Positions 50,585 to 60,693 of a stretch of DNA of 64,000 nucleotides are shown piece by piece. The stretch's first letter is position 1. Each line of letters opens with the position of its first letter. Below the pieces are notes generated by a model. That model did not search any database and was not told the DNA's origin. It was given only the letters and a program-made list of their open reading frames with translations. Position numbers and translations under genes: made by a program. The stretch covers positions 1,054,001-1,118,000 of the forward strand of contig CAXXSY010000003.1 of assembly GCA_963665015.2 (NCBI GenBank), in the 5' to 3' direction. The stretch comes from G963662655 sp963665015. Its GTDB lineage: Bacteria > Cloacimonadota > Cloacimonadia > Cloacimonadales > JAIOQZ01.

Positions 50585-50890
50585 GAGAAACCCTCATTCC
50601 CCGCCTTCTCCCGTCCCGATGCATCGGGAGGCGAAGGAGCAAAAGGATGTTCGCCTTTGAAGATTCGAATTTGCAAGCAAATTCACAGAGGTCGAGCGCT
50701 ACAGTCTCTTCGGAACGCGGACGTCTGTAGGTTTTGAGGGACGAAAAACCTGAATCCCCAAAACCGTCCGCATTTCCTCCCCATCTACCAGTTGCCGTCC
50801 CCTCTCCCGCTTGTGGGTGAGTGACAGGGTCTCTATCTCTGTCAAACATTCGGAAGACCTCGCAAGCTCGGACATTCGGAAGTTTGACAG
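50585..50890. repeat. Repeat-filled 354-base gap with the third ACATTCGGAAG element
   Basis: At 50586-50640 lies a CCCTCATTCCCCGCCTTCTCCC-type segment with a CCCGATGCATCGGG palindrome. AGAGGTCGAGCGCTACAG (about 50687-50704) matches palindrome pieces at 24973 and 10108. Direct ACATTCGGAAG boxes at 50846-50856 and 50872-50882 are enclosed by CTGTCAA (50839-50845) and TTGACAG (50884-50890). Here the 15-base spacer between the boxes is different and does not pair. No gene is seen in 50548-50901. Confidence 0.75.
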
Positions 50891-50901
50891 GGTGAGGGTT
50901 C

Positions 50902-51606
50902 CTACTCCATCTCGAAGACGGCGCTGACCGTCACCTTGATGCTCTTCTTGCGGGTGCCGGTGCTGTACATGCCGTAGTCGGAGACTTCCGTCGAATAGGG
51001 TTCGGTGATCTGGAAGATACCGGATCGCGCGGAAGTCATCTTGCCGAGTTCGCGTCCGCTGAGCGACACGATCTTCTCGGCGCGTTCGCGTGCATCCTTC
51101 GTCGCCTCGGCCAGCAGGGACTTCTTGATATCGCCCAGCTCGGTCGAGAAATACTGTAGATTGGAGAATTCGACGCTCACGCCCTGATCCAGAAGTGGTT
51201 TCTGATCGATGGAGAGCTGTTCGATTGGCTCGATCTCACGACTGGTGACGGTGATCCGCTGCTGGAACGTATAGCCGGTGATCTCACCGCCCATGCTGTA
51301 GTTGTTCTGCGTTTCGACCGGGTGAACGATCATGTCTTCGACCTTCAAATCAAGCCTTTTCCACGCCTTGCGAAAACTTTCCAGTTTCCTGCCGATGGTG
51401 CGGTGACCCTCTTCCGGCTTGTTCAGTTCCGCCCTCGCCGTAAGCGAAAACGACCACTTGACCAGGTCCGCCTCGTAGTCTCGAACCGCGTAGCCCACCA
51501 CGCGAACCGTGTCCGCCTGCTGCCTCGCCGCCAGAAAGAAGATGCCGAACGCGATCGCCGCCACGACGATGCAGATGCCGAGTATCCATGCCCATTTGCT
51601 GTTCAT
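50902..51606 (-). CDS. SIMPL (DUF541) domain protein
   Basis: A 234-residue protein with one N-terminal membrane anchor ('WILGICIVVAAIAFGIFFLA') and a SIMPL domain facing the periplasm. Marks are 'VVGYAVRDYEADLVKWSFSLTAR', 'LESFRKAWKRLDLKVEDMIVHPV', 'TGYTFQQRITVTSREIEPIEQL' and the C-terminal 'KDARERAEKIVSLSGRELGKMTS'. SIMPL proteins such as BP26 and YggE form channel-like oligomers and protect against oxidative stress in some species; the function here is unknown. Repeats flank the gene on both sides. Confidence 0.88.
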   Translation of the reverse strand: MNSKWAWILGICIVVAAIAFGIFFLAARQQADTVRVVGYAVRDYEADLVKWSFSLTARAELNKPEEGHRTIGRKLESFRKAWKRLDLKVEDMIVHPVETQNNYSMGGEITGYTFQQRITVTSREIEPIEQLSIDQKPLLDQGVSVEFSNLQYFSTELGDIKKSLLAEATKDARERAEKIVSLSGRELGKMTSARSGIFQITEPYSTEVSDYGMYSTGTRKKSIKVTVSAVFEME

Positions 51607-51693
51607 CGGATGTCTCCTTGTTGTTTATGCGATTGATGGTATTGATCTCGCAGGTTGTCAATCAGATTTTTTATCGATCCAACTTCATTCGAT

Positions 51694-51808
51694 ACCCTCA
51701 TCCCCCGCCTTCTCCCGCAAGCAGGAGAAGGAGCTATAAGGAATACATCCATCAGAAGCTCTATGTCCCCTCACCCGCGAAGTGGGAGAGGGTCAGGGTG
51801 AGGGTCTC
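51694..51808. repeat. CCCTCACCC-type intergenic hairpins
   Basis: Two neighbouring hairpins occur: CCTTCTCC-CGCAAGCA-GGAGAAGG (about 51708-51731), and CCCTCACCCGCGAAGTGGGAGAGGGTCAGG (within 51773-51800, arms paired around CGCGAAGT). The same CCCTCACCC/GGGAGAGGG type occurs near 37060, 50590, 55325 and 60565. Confidence 0.7.
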
Positions 51809-53750
51809 ACTTCCTCACAATCACGATGGTCTGTTCTGTTTCGGATAAAGATCGTTCGGAGAAGCAATAGAAGGAATAGACGCCGTCGGGAATGGTATTG
51901 CCGTCCTGTGCGATGCCGTTCCAGTACTCGGTGGTCCTGCCGGCGTCGTACCAGGAATCGTTTTTCACCAGCAGGTTTCCATTCAGGTCGAGCAGTCGCC
52001 AGCTCAGGTTGTCCGCGGCATCGAGATCGAAGTCGAACCGTATCTCGCCATTCTCGGCGTAGATGAAAACCTCGACCGGCATCTTCGCGGAGGAGAGCTC
52101 GGACAGCGTGATATCGCTCTGACGGTCGTCCGCGGTCATGACGCGGTAGTAGTACTGGTTGCCTGCGGTCACGTCGTCGTCGATCCAGAAATCGGTCGAG
52201 TCCACGATGATGTGCACAAGCTCGAACAGCTCCATGCCCGACCACCCGCCGCGCGGTATCTCCTTGCGATAGATCGAAACCGGACTCCAGTCGTCCATCA
52301 GCCAGTGCAGCACGATCTCGCTCCGGTTGCCGTAGGCCTTGAGCGGAATGTCGTCAATATCCAAAGCGCTCTCGAACGTATCAAGAAACGCGAACCGCAC
52401 CATCTGAACGCGGTGCTCCCCGTCCAGCGTCAGGTCGGGCTGACTCTGCGTGATGCCGTCCTTCTCGACGCGGAGCGAATAGACGCCGTTCGGCAGTCCG
52501 GTAAAGAGGAAAAATCCGTTGGCGTCGGTGAGCGTGATGTTGCCGGTCGGTCGCAGCAATACCTCGGCGCCGCTTTGCGAACGGCCCTCCGCGTCGCGGA
52601 CATAGCCGAAAATCAGACCGCCCGCAAGCTCGAACTTTTCTGCGGCAATCTTCTTTGCAAACCGCGACCTCCGAAGCTCCTCCAGATAGCCGTTTTCCTT
52701 CAACCCGGTGTAGTAGAAGAGCCCCACGCCGGCGAAATTCCGCTTCCGTACCGACTCGATTTTGCTGAAGATGCGCTTCACGGAGTAGGTGCCGCGATCC
52801 ATCCAAGCGCGCAGTCCGCACACGATGCGCTCGTTATGACCATAGACTTCGAGGTTGTCGAGCTGCTGCTCCAGATTGCTGTCGGACGTCGTGTATGCCA
52901 TCAGATAGACGTAATCGACGATCCCCCTCTCGATCCAGTCCATCCAGTTCTGCCCGAACTCGCTCCTTGCAGACCGAATGTCCGGCTTGACCGAGGCGGT
53001 CACCGCGATATCGGGATCGACCGCTTTCACCTCGGCATAGACACGCGCCACCAGCCTCGACACCTGGCGCTGCCGCCAGTAAAGCCACGCCGTCTCGGTC
53101 GGCACCGATGTCTCCTGTTCGTACCGATCCAGCGCCAACGGGTTGTAACCGAGCTCGTATTCCGGGTAGCGCACATAGTCCAGGTGGATGCCGTCAACTT
53201 CGTAATTAACCGCCACATCGAGGATTACATTCGTCAGGTAATCGTGAACGTCCGGAATCCCGGGATCCAGAAAAGCGCCCTCGTGCTCGGTCATCTTCAT
53301 CTTTCTGCCGTGGCTGTTGACCGTAATCCACTCGGGGTGCTCGTAATAGACGTTGCCCGGCCGCATGTTGGTCTCGTCGTGCGGCGTAACCACGAAGACG
53401 GTGAACCAGGCGTGCACCTCGATATTGTGCTTCTGCGCCTGGTCGATCAGGTATTGCAGCGGATCGAAACCGCTCTCCTCGATCAGGTAGCAGACCGGCT
53501 CCGGATTGAAATACGAATTATCGCTTCGGTTGGGAATGTACATGGCGTCGCTTCGGTAGCGCACCTCGGCGATGATCTGATTGAAATTGTTCTTGTAGGC
53601 GTCCCGCACCAGCTCGTCGATCTTCTCCGGTGTGTCGATGTCCCAAACCGGCGCCCAGACAGCCCGAATCTCGGCATGAATCGCGCCGGCGAGCATTAGA
53701 ATCGATAAAAGAATGACCAATCGCCTCACGAGCCTTCTCCGTCTTTCCAT
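51807..53750 (-). CDS. Exported GHL10/UPF0748 glycosyl-hydrolase-like protein with C-terminal FlgD/Ig module
   Basis: A 647-residue exported protein (signal peptide about 1-26). Residues 27-370 form a glycosyl-hydrolase-like TIM barrel of the DUF187/GHL10 group: 'EIRAVWAPVWDIDTPEKID', 'NFNQIIAEVRYRSDAMY', 'IEVHAWFTVFVV', 'AFLDPGIPDVHDYLT', 'VDGIHLDYVRYPEYE' and 'DYVYLMAYTT'. The group acts on peptidoglycan or other polysaccharides. Residues 380-440 are a carboxypeptidase-regulatory-like beta-sandwich ('GLIFGYVRDAEGRSQSGAEVLL'). The end is a FlgD-like Ig module ('WRLLDLNGNLLVKND', 'YWNGIAQDGNTIPDGVYSFY'), similar to sorting tails but without PNPFNP. The start overlaps xseA by 25 bases. Confidence 0.83.
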   Translation of the reverse strand: MERRRRLVRRLVILLSILMLAGAIHAEIRAVWAPVWDIDTPEKIDELVRDAYKNNFNQIIAEVRYRSDAMYIPNRSDNSYFNPEPVCYLIEESGFDPLQYLIDQAQKHNIEVHAWFTVFVVTPHDETNMRPGNVYYEHPEWITVNSHGRKMKMTEHEGAFLDPGIPDVHDYLTNVILDVAVNYEVDGIHLDYVRYPEYELGYNPLALDRYEQETSVPTETAWLYWRQRQVSRLVARVYAEVKAVDPDIAVTASVKPDIRSARSEFGQNWMDWIERGIVDYVYLMAYTTSDSNLEQQLDNLEVYGHNERIVCGLRAWMDRGTYSVKRIFSKIESVRKRNFAGVGLFYYTGLKENGYLEELRRSRFAKKIAAEKFELAGGLIFGYVRDAEGRSQSGAEVLLRPTGNITLTDANGFFLFTGLPNGVYSLRVEKDGITQSQPDLTLDGEHRVQMVRFAFLDTFESALDIDDIPLKAYGNRSEIVLHWLMDDWSPVSIYRKEIPRGGWSGMELFELVHIIVDSTDFWIDDDVTAGNQYYYRVMTADDRQSDITLSELSSAKMPVEVFIYAENGEIRFDFDLDAADNLSWRLLDLNGNLLVKNDSWYDAGRTTEYWNGIAQDGNTIPDGVYSFYCFSERSLSETEQTIVIVRK

Positions 53751-55084
53751 TCAATTGCGCGGACCTCGCAGTCCAGATTACCGTCGCGGAGCTGGATTTC
53801 CACATGGTCGTTCACTGCGGCGTGACGGGCGGATCGCAGGATTTTTCCTGCCTTGCGCGTGATGGCGTAGCCTCGTTTCAGCACCTCGGTCGGCGATAGT
53901 TCTGCCAGCAGACCGGACTGGATTTCGAGCGCGGTTCTTTTCCTCTCGATTCTACGCTCGATCGAATAGTGCATACGATCGGTCAGCCGGTCAAGCCGAT
54001 AACTGCAATCCCTGCAATAACCGCTTGTGGCTGCTGTGATGGAGCTTCGGAAACGCTCCTGAAGCATCCGGATATCGCTCTTACGCTCGTCGATATTTCG
54101 GATCGTGTGAATCAGGCGATAGGCCATCTCGTCCAACCGCTGCTGATGTTCGTGCAGCTTTGCGACGGGACTTGAGCGCTCCAGTCGGCTCTCCAGATAT
54201 TGCATCTCGCGCAGGACGCGGTTCAAGCGGTCTCTGGTCAGCAGGTTGAGTTGCCGAAACCGTGCATCGACGGATTGACGAACTTCGTTCCGACCCGGTA
54301 CCGCGATCTCAGCCGCTGCGGATGGCGTGGGCGCACGCAGGTCGCTGACGAAATCGCATATCGTGAAATCGATCTCGTGCCCGACAGCCGATATCACCGG
54401 AATCGGGCAGTTGTAGATGGCGCGTGCAAGCGATTCGTCGTTGAATACAAAGAGGTCTTCCTGTGAGCCGCCGCCGCGACCGATGATGATCGTATCGACA
54501 TCCGAGCGTCCGAGGTATTCGATTCCAGCGACCAGTGTCCTCACCGCGTCGTCCCCCTGCACTTTCGACGGATAGAGTAGAATCTCGCAGCTCCAGCGTC
54601 GTGATATGACATTCTTGATGTCCTGAAACGCCGCGCCGGTGGCGGATGTGATGACGCCGATCTTCCCAGGGAACCCGGGAAGCGGTTTCTTGCGCTCGCG
54701 ATCGAACAGCCCCTCTTCTGCAAGCCGTCTCTTCATTTCCTCGAACCGCAATTGCAGATCGCCCATACCCTTGGGATAGACGCGCGTCACGCTGAGCTGG
54801 TAGTTGCCGCTCTTCTCATAGACGGTGAGTTTTCCCGAGCAGATCACCTTGTCGCCGCTCTTGGGATTGAAATCGAGGTAGCGATTCCAGGTCTTGAAAA
54901 ACACGCAGCGAAGCGCACTGCTCTCGTCCTTGAGCGAGAAGTACATGTGCCCCGAAAAGTGCTTCGTGAAGCTCGATATCTCGCCCTCCACGAACAGGTT
55001 CGGGATGTTCGTCTCGATCACGTTCTTCAGATGCCGGTTGATATCCGACACGCTGAAGATGTTTTCTTCGCTGCTGAAGTTCAT
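53726..55084 (-). CDS. xseA: Exodeoxyribonuclease VII large subunit
   Basis: A 452-residue subunit of the nuclease that degrades single-stranded DNA from both ends. The N-terminal OB fold ('FSVSDINRHLKNVIETNIPNLFVEGEISSF', landmark residues 9-38; 'HMYFSLKDESSALRCVFFK') and the catalytic core ('PGKIGVITSATGAAFQDIKNVISRR', 'DTIIIGRGGGSQEDLFVFNDE', 'PVISAVGHEIDFTICDFVSDLRAPTPSAAAEI') are intact. A coiled-coil region follows and then the C-terminal 'LSPTEVLKRGYAITRKAGKIL'. The start at 55084 begins at the conserved region; an upstream extension to 55240 reads through repeats and is rejected. No xseB is adjacent. Confidence 0.92.
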   Translation of the reverse strand: MNFSSEENIFSVSDINRHLKNVIETNIPNLFVEGEISSFTKHFSGHMYFSLKDESSALRCVFFKTWNRYLDFNPKSGDKVICSGKLTVYEKSGNYQLSVTRVYPKGMGDLQLRFEEMKRRLAEEGLFDRERKKPLPGFPGKIGVITSATGAAFQDIKNVISRRWSCEILLYPSKVQGDDAVRTLVAGIEYLGRSDVDTIIIGRGGGSQEDLFVFNDESLARAIYNCPIPVISAVGHEIDFTICDFVSDLRAPTPSAAAEIAVPGRNEVRQSVDARFRQLNLLTRDRLNRVLREMQYLESRLERSSPVAKLHEHQQRLDEMAYRLIHTIRNIDERKSDIRMLQERFRSSITAATSGYCRDCSYRLDRLTDRMHYSIERRIERKRTALEIQSGLLAELSPTEVLKRGYAITRKAGKILRSARHAAVNDHVEIQLRDGNLDCEVRAIEWKDGEGS

Positions 55085-55097
55085 GTTATCGATACCC

Positions 55098-55361
55098 TCA
55101 ATTCTTTGGTAGGGACAGGTCCCTGCGTTCCGGTGCTGTAGGGGCAGACCTCTGTGTCTGCCCGAGAGATGCAGGCAAGGGTGCCTGCGTTCCGGTGCTG
55201 TAGGGGCAGACCCCTGTGTCTGCCCGAGAGATGCAGGCAAGGGTGCCTGCGCTCCAGTAAGAAAAGGGCAGGCACAGAGACCTGCCCCTACGGAAATCTA
55301 TCGAGAGACCGTATTCCCTACTCCCTCGCCCGTTTACGGGAGAGGGTCGGGGTGAGGGTCT
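55098..55361. repeat. 62-bp tandem array plus several hairpin types between xseA and mutB
   Basis: Two units of about 62 bases (starting near 55130 and 55192) each contain GTAGGGGCAGAC, CTCTGT or CCCTGT, GTCTGCCC and then GAGATGC-AGGCA-AGGG-TGCCT-GCG(T/C)TCC. A minus-oriented GGGCAGG...CCTGCCC palindrome follows near 55266-55288. A CCCTCGCCC-GTTTAC-GGGAGAGGG hairpin lies near 55323-55347. All 277 bases of this gap are accounted for by repeats. Confidence 0.85.
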
Positions 55362-57526
<2,165 letters not shown>

Positions 57527-57530
<4 letters not shown>

Positions 57531-59368
57531 TGTTCCACTCCTGTGCGCGATGCGATCGTGCCGAGAATCTGCATGGCGTTCGCGCGGACGTGTATGAATT
57601 CGTCGATGCCGGATGCTTTATGCTGATCGATCTGGTCTTTGGGATAACCCGCCAGAACCGTGACGATATCTGGATTGTTCTTTTTCAGTCCTTTGAGGAT
57701 CGGTGGTACGAGCTCGGGATAGGTGTCGTCGGTGGAGCAGATGACCACGACGGGTGCTCCGTTCTCGGCGGCGGCCTTCACCGCGTCTTCGACGGTCGAA
57801 AATCCCTTGTTGTCGATTACCTCGAATCCCGCGACCTGGAAGAATCCGCGCGAGAAATCGGCGCGTGCCTTGTGCTGCTTGACGCTGCCCATGGTCATCA
57901 GGAAGACGCGTTTGTCGCCCTCGAACTTCATCACCTTCGTGCGCAGGTCTTCGAAAGCCTTTGCCAGACGGTAGCTCGAAAGCGGCTCGACAGTAATCTT
58001 CTCGCCGGTGATCTTCGATGCCGGTTCGGGTTGCTCGCGATTGTCGCGCATCGGCTTTTCGTCGGGGTTGGTGTACATGTTGATGCCGACCAGCACGTCC
58101 TTGCGTTTGTTCAGGTTGGCTTCGCGGCCTTTCCTGATCTCGGCGATGCGATTCTGCAAAACGCCGGATTGGAGCGCTTTGATGACGCCACCGACTTCTT
58201 CAATTTCGCGGAAGAAGCTCCACGCCTCGCCCGTGAGGAAATTGGTCAGCGTCTCGATCAGGTAGGAGCCGCCGGCGGGGTCGATCACGTCGTCCAGGTG
58301 TGCTTCCTCGCTGAGGATGATCTGCGTGTTGCGTGCGATGCGGCGTGCGAAATCGTTCGGGACATCGTAGGAGGCGTTGAACGGCGCGACGGCAACCGAA
58401 TCCGCCATGCCCAGCACGCCCGAAAGCGCTTCGGTGGTGGTGCGCAGCATGTTCACATACGGATCGTACATGGTCTTGTTCATGAAGGCGGTGCGTACAT
58501 GGATATGCAGACTCGGCGCGCATTCCGGCTTGCCGTAGGCGTCGCAGAGGCTCTTCCACAGGATACGTGCCGCGCGGAGCTTGGCGATCTCCATGAAAAA
58601 TTTCGCGCCAAGTGCGAACGAGACTTCCATCTTGTTCAGAATGGTCTCGAGCACGACGCCTGCTTCGGTCAGCTTGTCGATATATTCCACGGCGGTCGAG
58701 AGGAAGAACGCCAGCTCTTCCACAGCGCTTCCGCCGGCTTCGTGACACACTTCTGTGTGGACTGTGATCGGACGCATGCCCGGCTGATTCTCGAATACCC
58801 ACTTAGCGGTTTCGATCGTCTCGTCAATCCTGGCGGTGGGGATTTCGCCGCGGGTCGCCAGTTCGCCGATCGGGTCCATGCTCAGCGAGCCGGTGAACTC
58901 TTTATTGATCGCTTCCAGCATCGCTTTACCGGATGCGTAGCTGTTGAATCTGAGCGGAATTTTCGTCAAATCGACGCCGTCGAGCGCCTTCTCGATATGA
59001 TCGGGGGTCAGCATGCAAGTCGGGATACAGACGGCGGTCATGCCGCGAGCGAGGTCGTGCTTTAGCGCCTGGTTGAACTTTTCGGCGTCGTGCTCGTCGA
59101 TCTCCTGCGCGATCTGCCAGCGTTTCTTGTGGAATCCCTCGGGTCTCATTCCGCGAACATATGCCGGGAATCCGGGCATTGAGCCGATCACTTCGATTTT
59201 GTCCGTGTCCAGACTATCGTAGATCGGATCGAGCGTCAGCCCCTCCGACGTTTTCGTTTTCAGCACCTTGTCGAAAGGCGCGCCTTTGAGCAGCTTGTCG
59301 GCTGCTTCTCTCCATGCTTCCCGCGTCGCCTTGGGAAACATATCCTTCCATTCTGAATTTTGCTCCAT
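57527..59368 (-). CDS. mutA: Methylmalonyl-CoA mutase small subunit
   Basis: A 613-residue non-catalytic partner of MutB. The barrel domain keeps 'SMPGFPAYVRGMRPEGFHKKRWQIAQEI' (landmark), 'ACIPTCML'-like 'AVCIPTCMLTPDHIEKAL', 'ITVHTEVCHEAGGSAVEELAF' and 'SLHIHVRTAFMNKTMYDPYVNML'. The C-terminal B12-like domain lacks the DxHxxG ligand motif: it reads 'MGSVKQHKARADFSRGFF', as is normal for small subunits. The ATG at 59368 is preceded by a GGAG-containing leader. It heads the mutA-mutB pair. Confidence 0.93.
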
Positions 59369-59573
59369 GGTGTTTCTCCATCGAATGTTTGTCTTTAACG
59401 TAACACGTCTATCGAGTAATCCATTGAAATCATTACGATTTCACTCTGGTGACGTATCCGTGTTTTCGGTCAATATGTCAATGAAAATCGGTGAATTTGG
59501 TGCCGAAAAGCGCTTGACGCATTTGCGTTCCAGACAACACTCTGGTACGACTAATATATTAGAGGTTGAATCC

Positions 59574-60572
59574 GTGATTAAAATTGTATTGTCAGTGCTT
59601 GTGTTTCTGCTATGCGTTAGCATATTATCGATCGACTCCTCGGGATTTCAGCTTGTCGATGAGAAGATATGGATTACCGAAACCCGCTCAATCGATTGCT
59701 CGCCGCTGGATCACTTTCAGTGGATGTGTTTTCCTGTCATCGATACGAGACCGGAAGCCGATCAGACGGCAGCCTTCATCCTGCGCGACAGCATTATTGG
59801 CGATTACATCAAGCTGATCAAGTGGTCGCAGGGGCATTGGGACAGCATCTACAACATGAACTGCTCATGGGTCAACCTCGATCACACCATCCACTACACG
59901 CAGGGCTACGTTATCGACATCTATTACCCGTTCGAATTCACCACGAGCGGCTATCTCGCGCCCACGGACACCCGGATCGAGCTGCGTACGGAATCCAGCG
60001 GCAAACCGAAGGAGAATTGGATCGGTTACTTTCTGCGCGACGAGATGGAGGTTCTGCACGCCTTCGGGCCGGTGCTGGACAGTATATCCGTTATCCGCAC
60101 CGAACGCTGGTCGCTCTTCAGAAATCCCAGCGGCGGCTGGTTGCAAGCGGGAAGCCCCAAGACGCTGCACTACGGCGAGATGGTGAAGGTCGTCTGCGAG
60201 CACGACTGCGATTTCATCTGGGGTGATGGCGATATCCTGCCCTGCAAGGACGGCTACTGCGCGCCGAAATTTTACAGCTTTGTGCGGGAAGAGGAGTATG
60301 CGTCGATGTTCGTCGAGCTGCAACACGAAGACCCCATGCCGCGGGAGATCGCGCTGTTCCTCGATGGCGTGTGTCGCGGCGCGTCGGTCGTGCAGGATAC
60401 GCTGGTGCAAATAAACGCGTACGTCCTCGAGGATACGACCCTTAGCGACCTCGATATCGAGCTGTTCTATCAAGATCGTGAATCCGTAAAACATGCATTG
60501 CAGACCCCGTTTGTCGATAATCATCCGTATAAACGCCTGTATTACATTGACTTGAAGAGAAACTCACCCTAA
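59574..60572 (+). CDS. Exported protein of unknown function
   Basis: A 332-residue protein with a signal peptide ('VLSVLVFLLCVSILSIDSSG', residues 5-24). The body is beta-rich with several paired cysteines ('VCEHDCDFIWGDGDILPCKDGYC', near residue 223), and the 'REIALFLDGVCRGASVV' segment resembles beta-sandwich tails seen in secreted FCB proteins. I recognise no family. No sorting domain follows. The chosen start is a GTG at 59574 with GAGGT about ten bases upstream; an ATG-started frame beginning at 59268 would run antisense into mutA and has no signal peptide at its front, so it is rejected. Confidence 0.65.
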   Translation: MIKIVLSVLVFLLCVSILSIDSSGFQLVDEKIWITETRSIDCSPLDHFQWMCFPVIDTRPEADQTAAFILRDSIIGDYIKLIKWSQGHWDSIYNMNCSWVNLDHTIHYTQGYVIDIYYPFEFTTSGYLAPTDTRIELRTESSGKPKENWIGYFLRDEMEVLHAFGPVLDSISVIRTERWSLFRNPSGGWLQAGSPKTLHYGEMVKVVCEHDCDFIWGDGDILPCKDGYCAPKFYSFVREEEYASMFVELQHEDPMPREIALFLDGVCRGASVVQDTLVQINAYVLEDTTLSDLDIELFYQDRESVKHALQTPFVDNHPYKRLYYIDLKRNSP

Positions 60573-60690
60573 CTCCCTCTCTTCGATAGGGGATTCCAGG
60601 TTATTGCCTGCGGCAAAACCTACAGAAGAGAGGGACTTCCTTAAGCCCCCTCTTTATTATGCAAAGAGGGGGTTTGGGGGAGTTGGAGCC
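60563..60690 (+). repeat. Three stacked hairpins before the beta-helix gene
   Basis: CCCTCTCTTC and GAAGAGAGGG enclose GGTTATTGCC-TGC-GGCAAAACC. A second stem CCCCCTCTTT/AAAGAGGGGG with an 8-base loop follows, ending in GGTTTGGGGGAG just ahead of the start codon. The second stem could terminate transcription from the 59574-60572 gene, though its T-tract is short. The GGGGGAG-TTGGAG at the end may double as the ribosome-binding site of the next gene. Confidence 0.7.
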
Positions 60691-60693
60691 ACC

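Noticed and set aside
55085..55240. N-terminal extension of XseA
   Set aside because: It translates the tandem hairpin repeats; the conserved OB fold begins right after the ATG at 55084.
59268..59573. Upstream extension of the exported protein beginning at 59268
   Set aside because: It lies antisense to mutA, and the signal peptide only appears at the GTG at 59574, which has a nearby ribosome-binding site.
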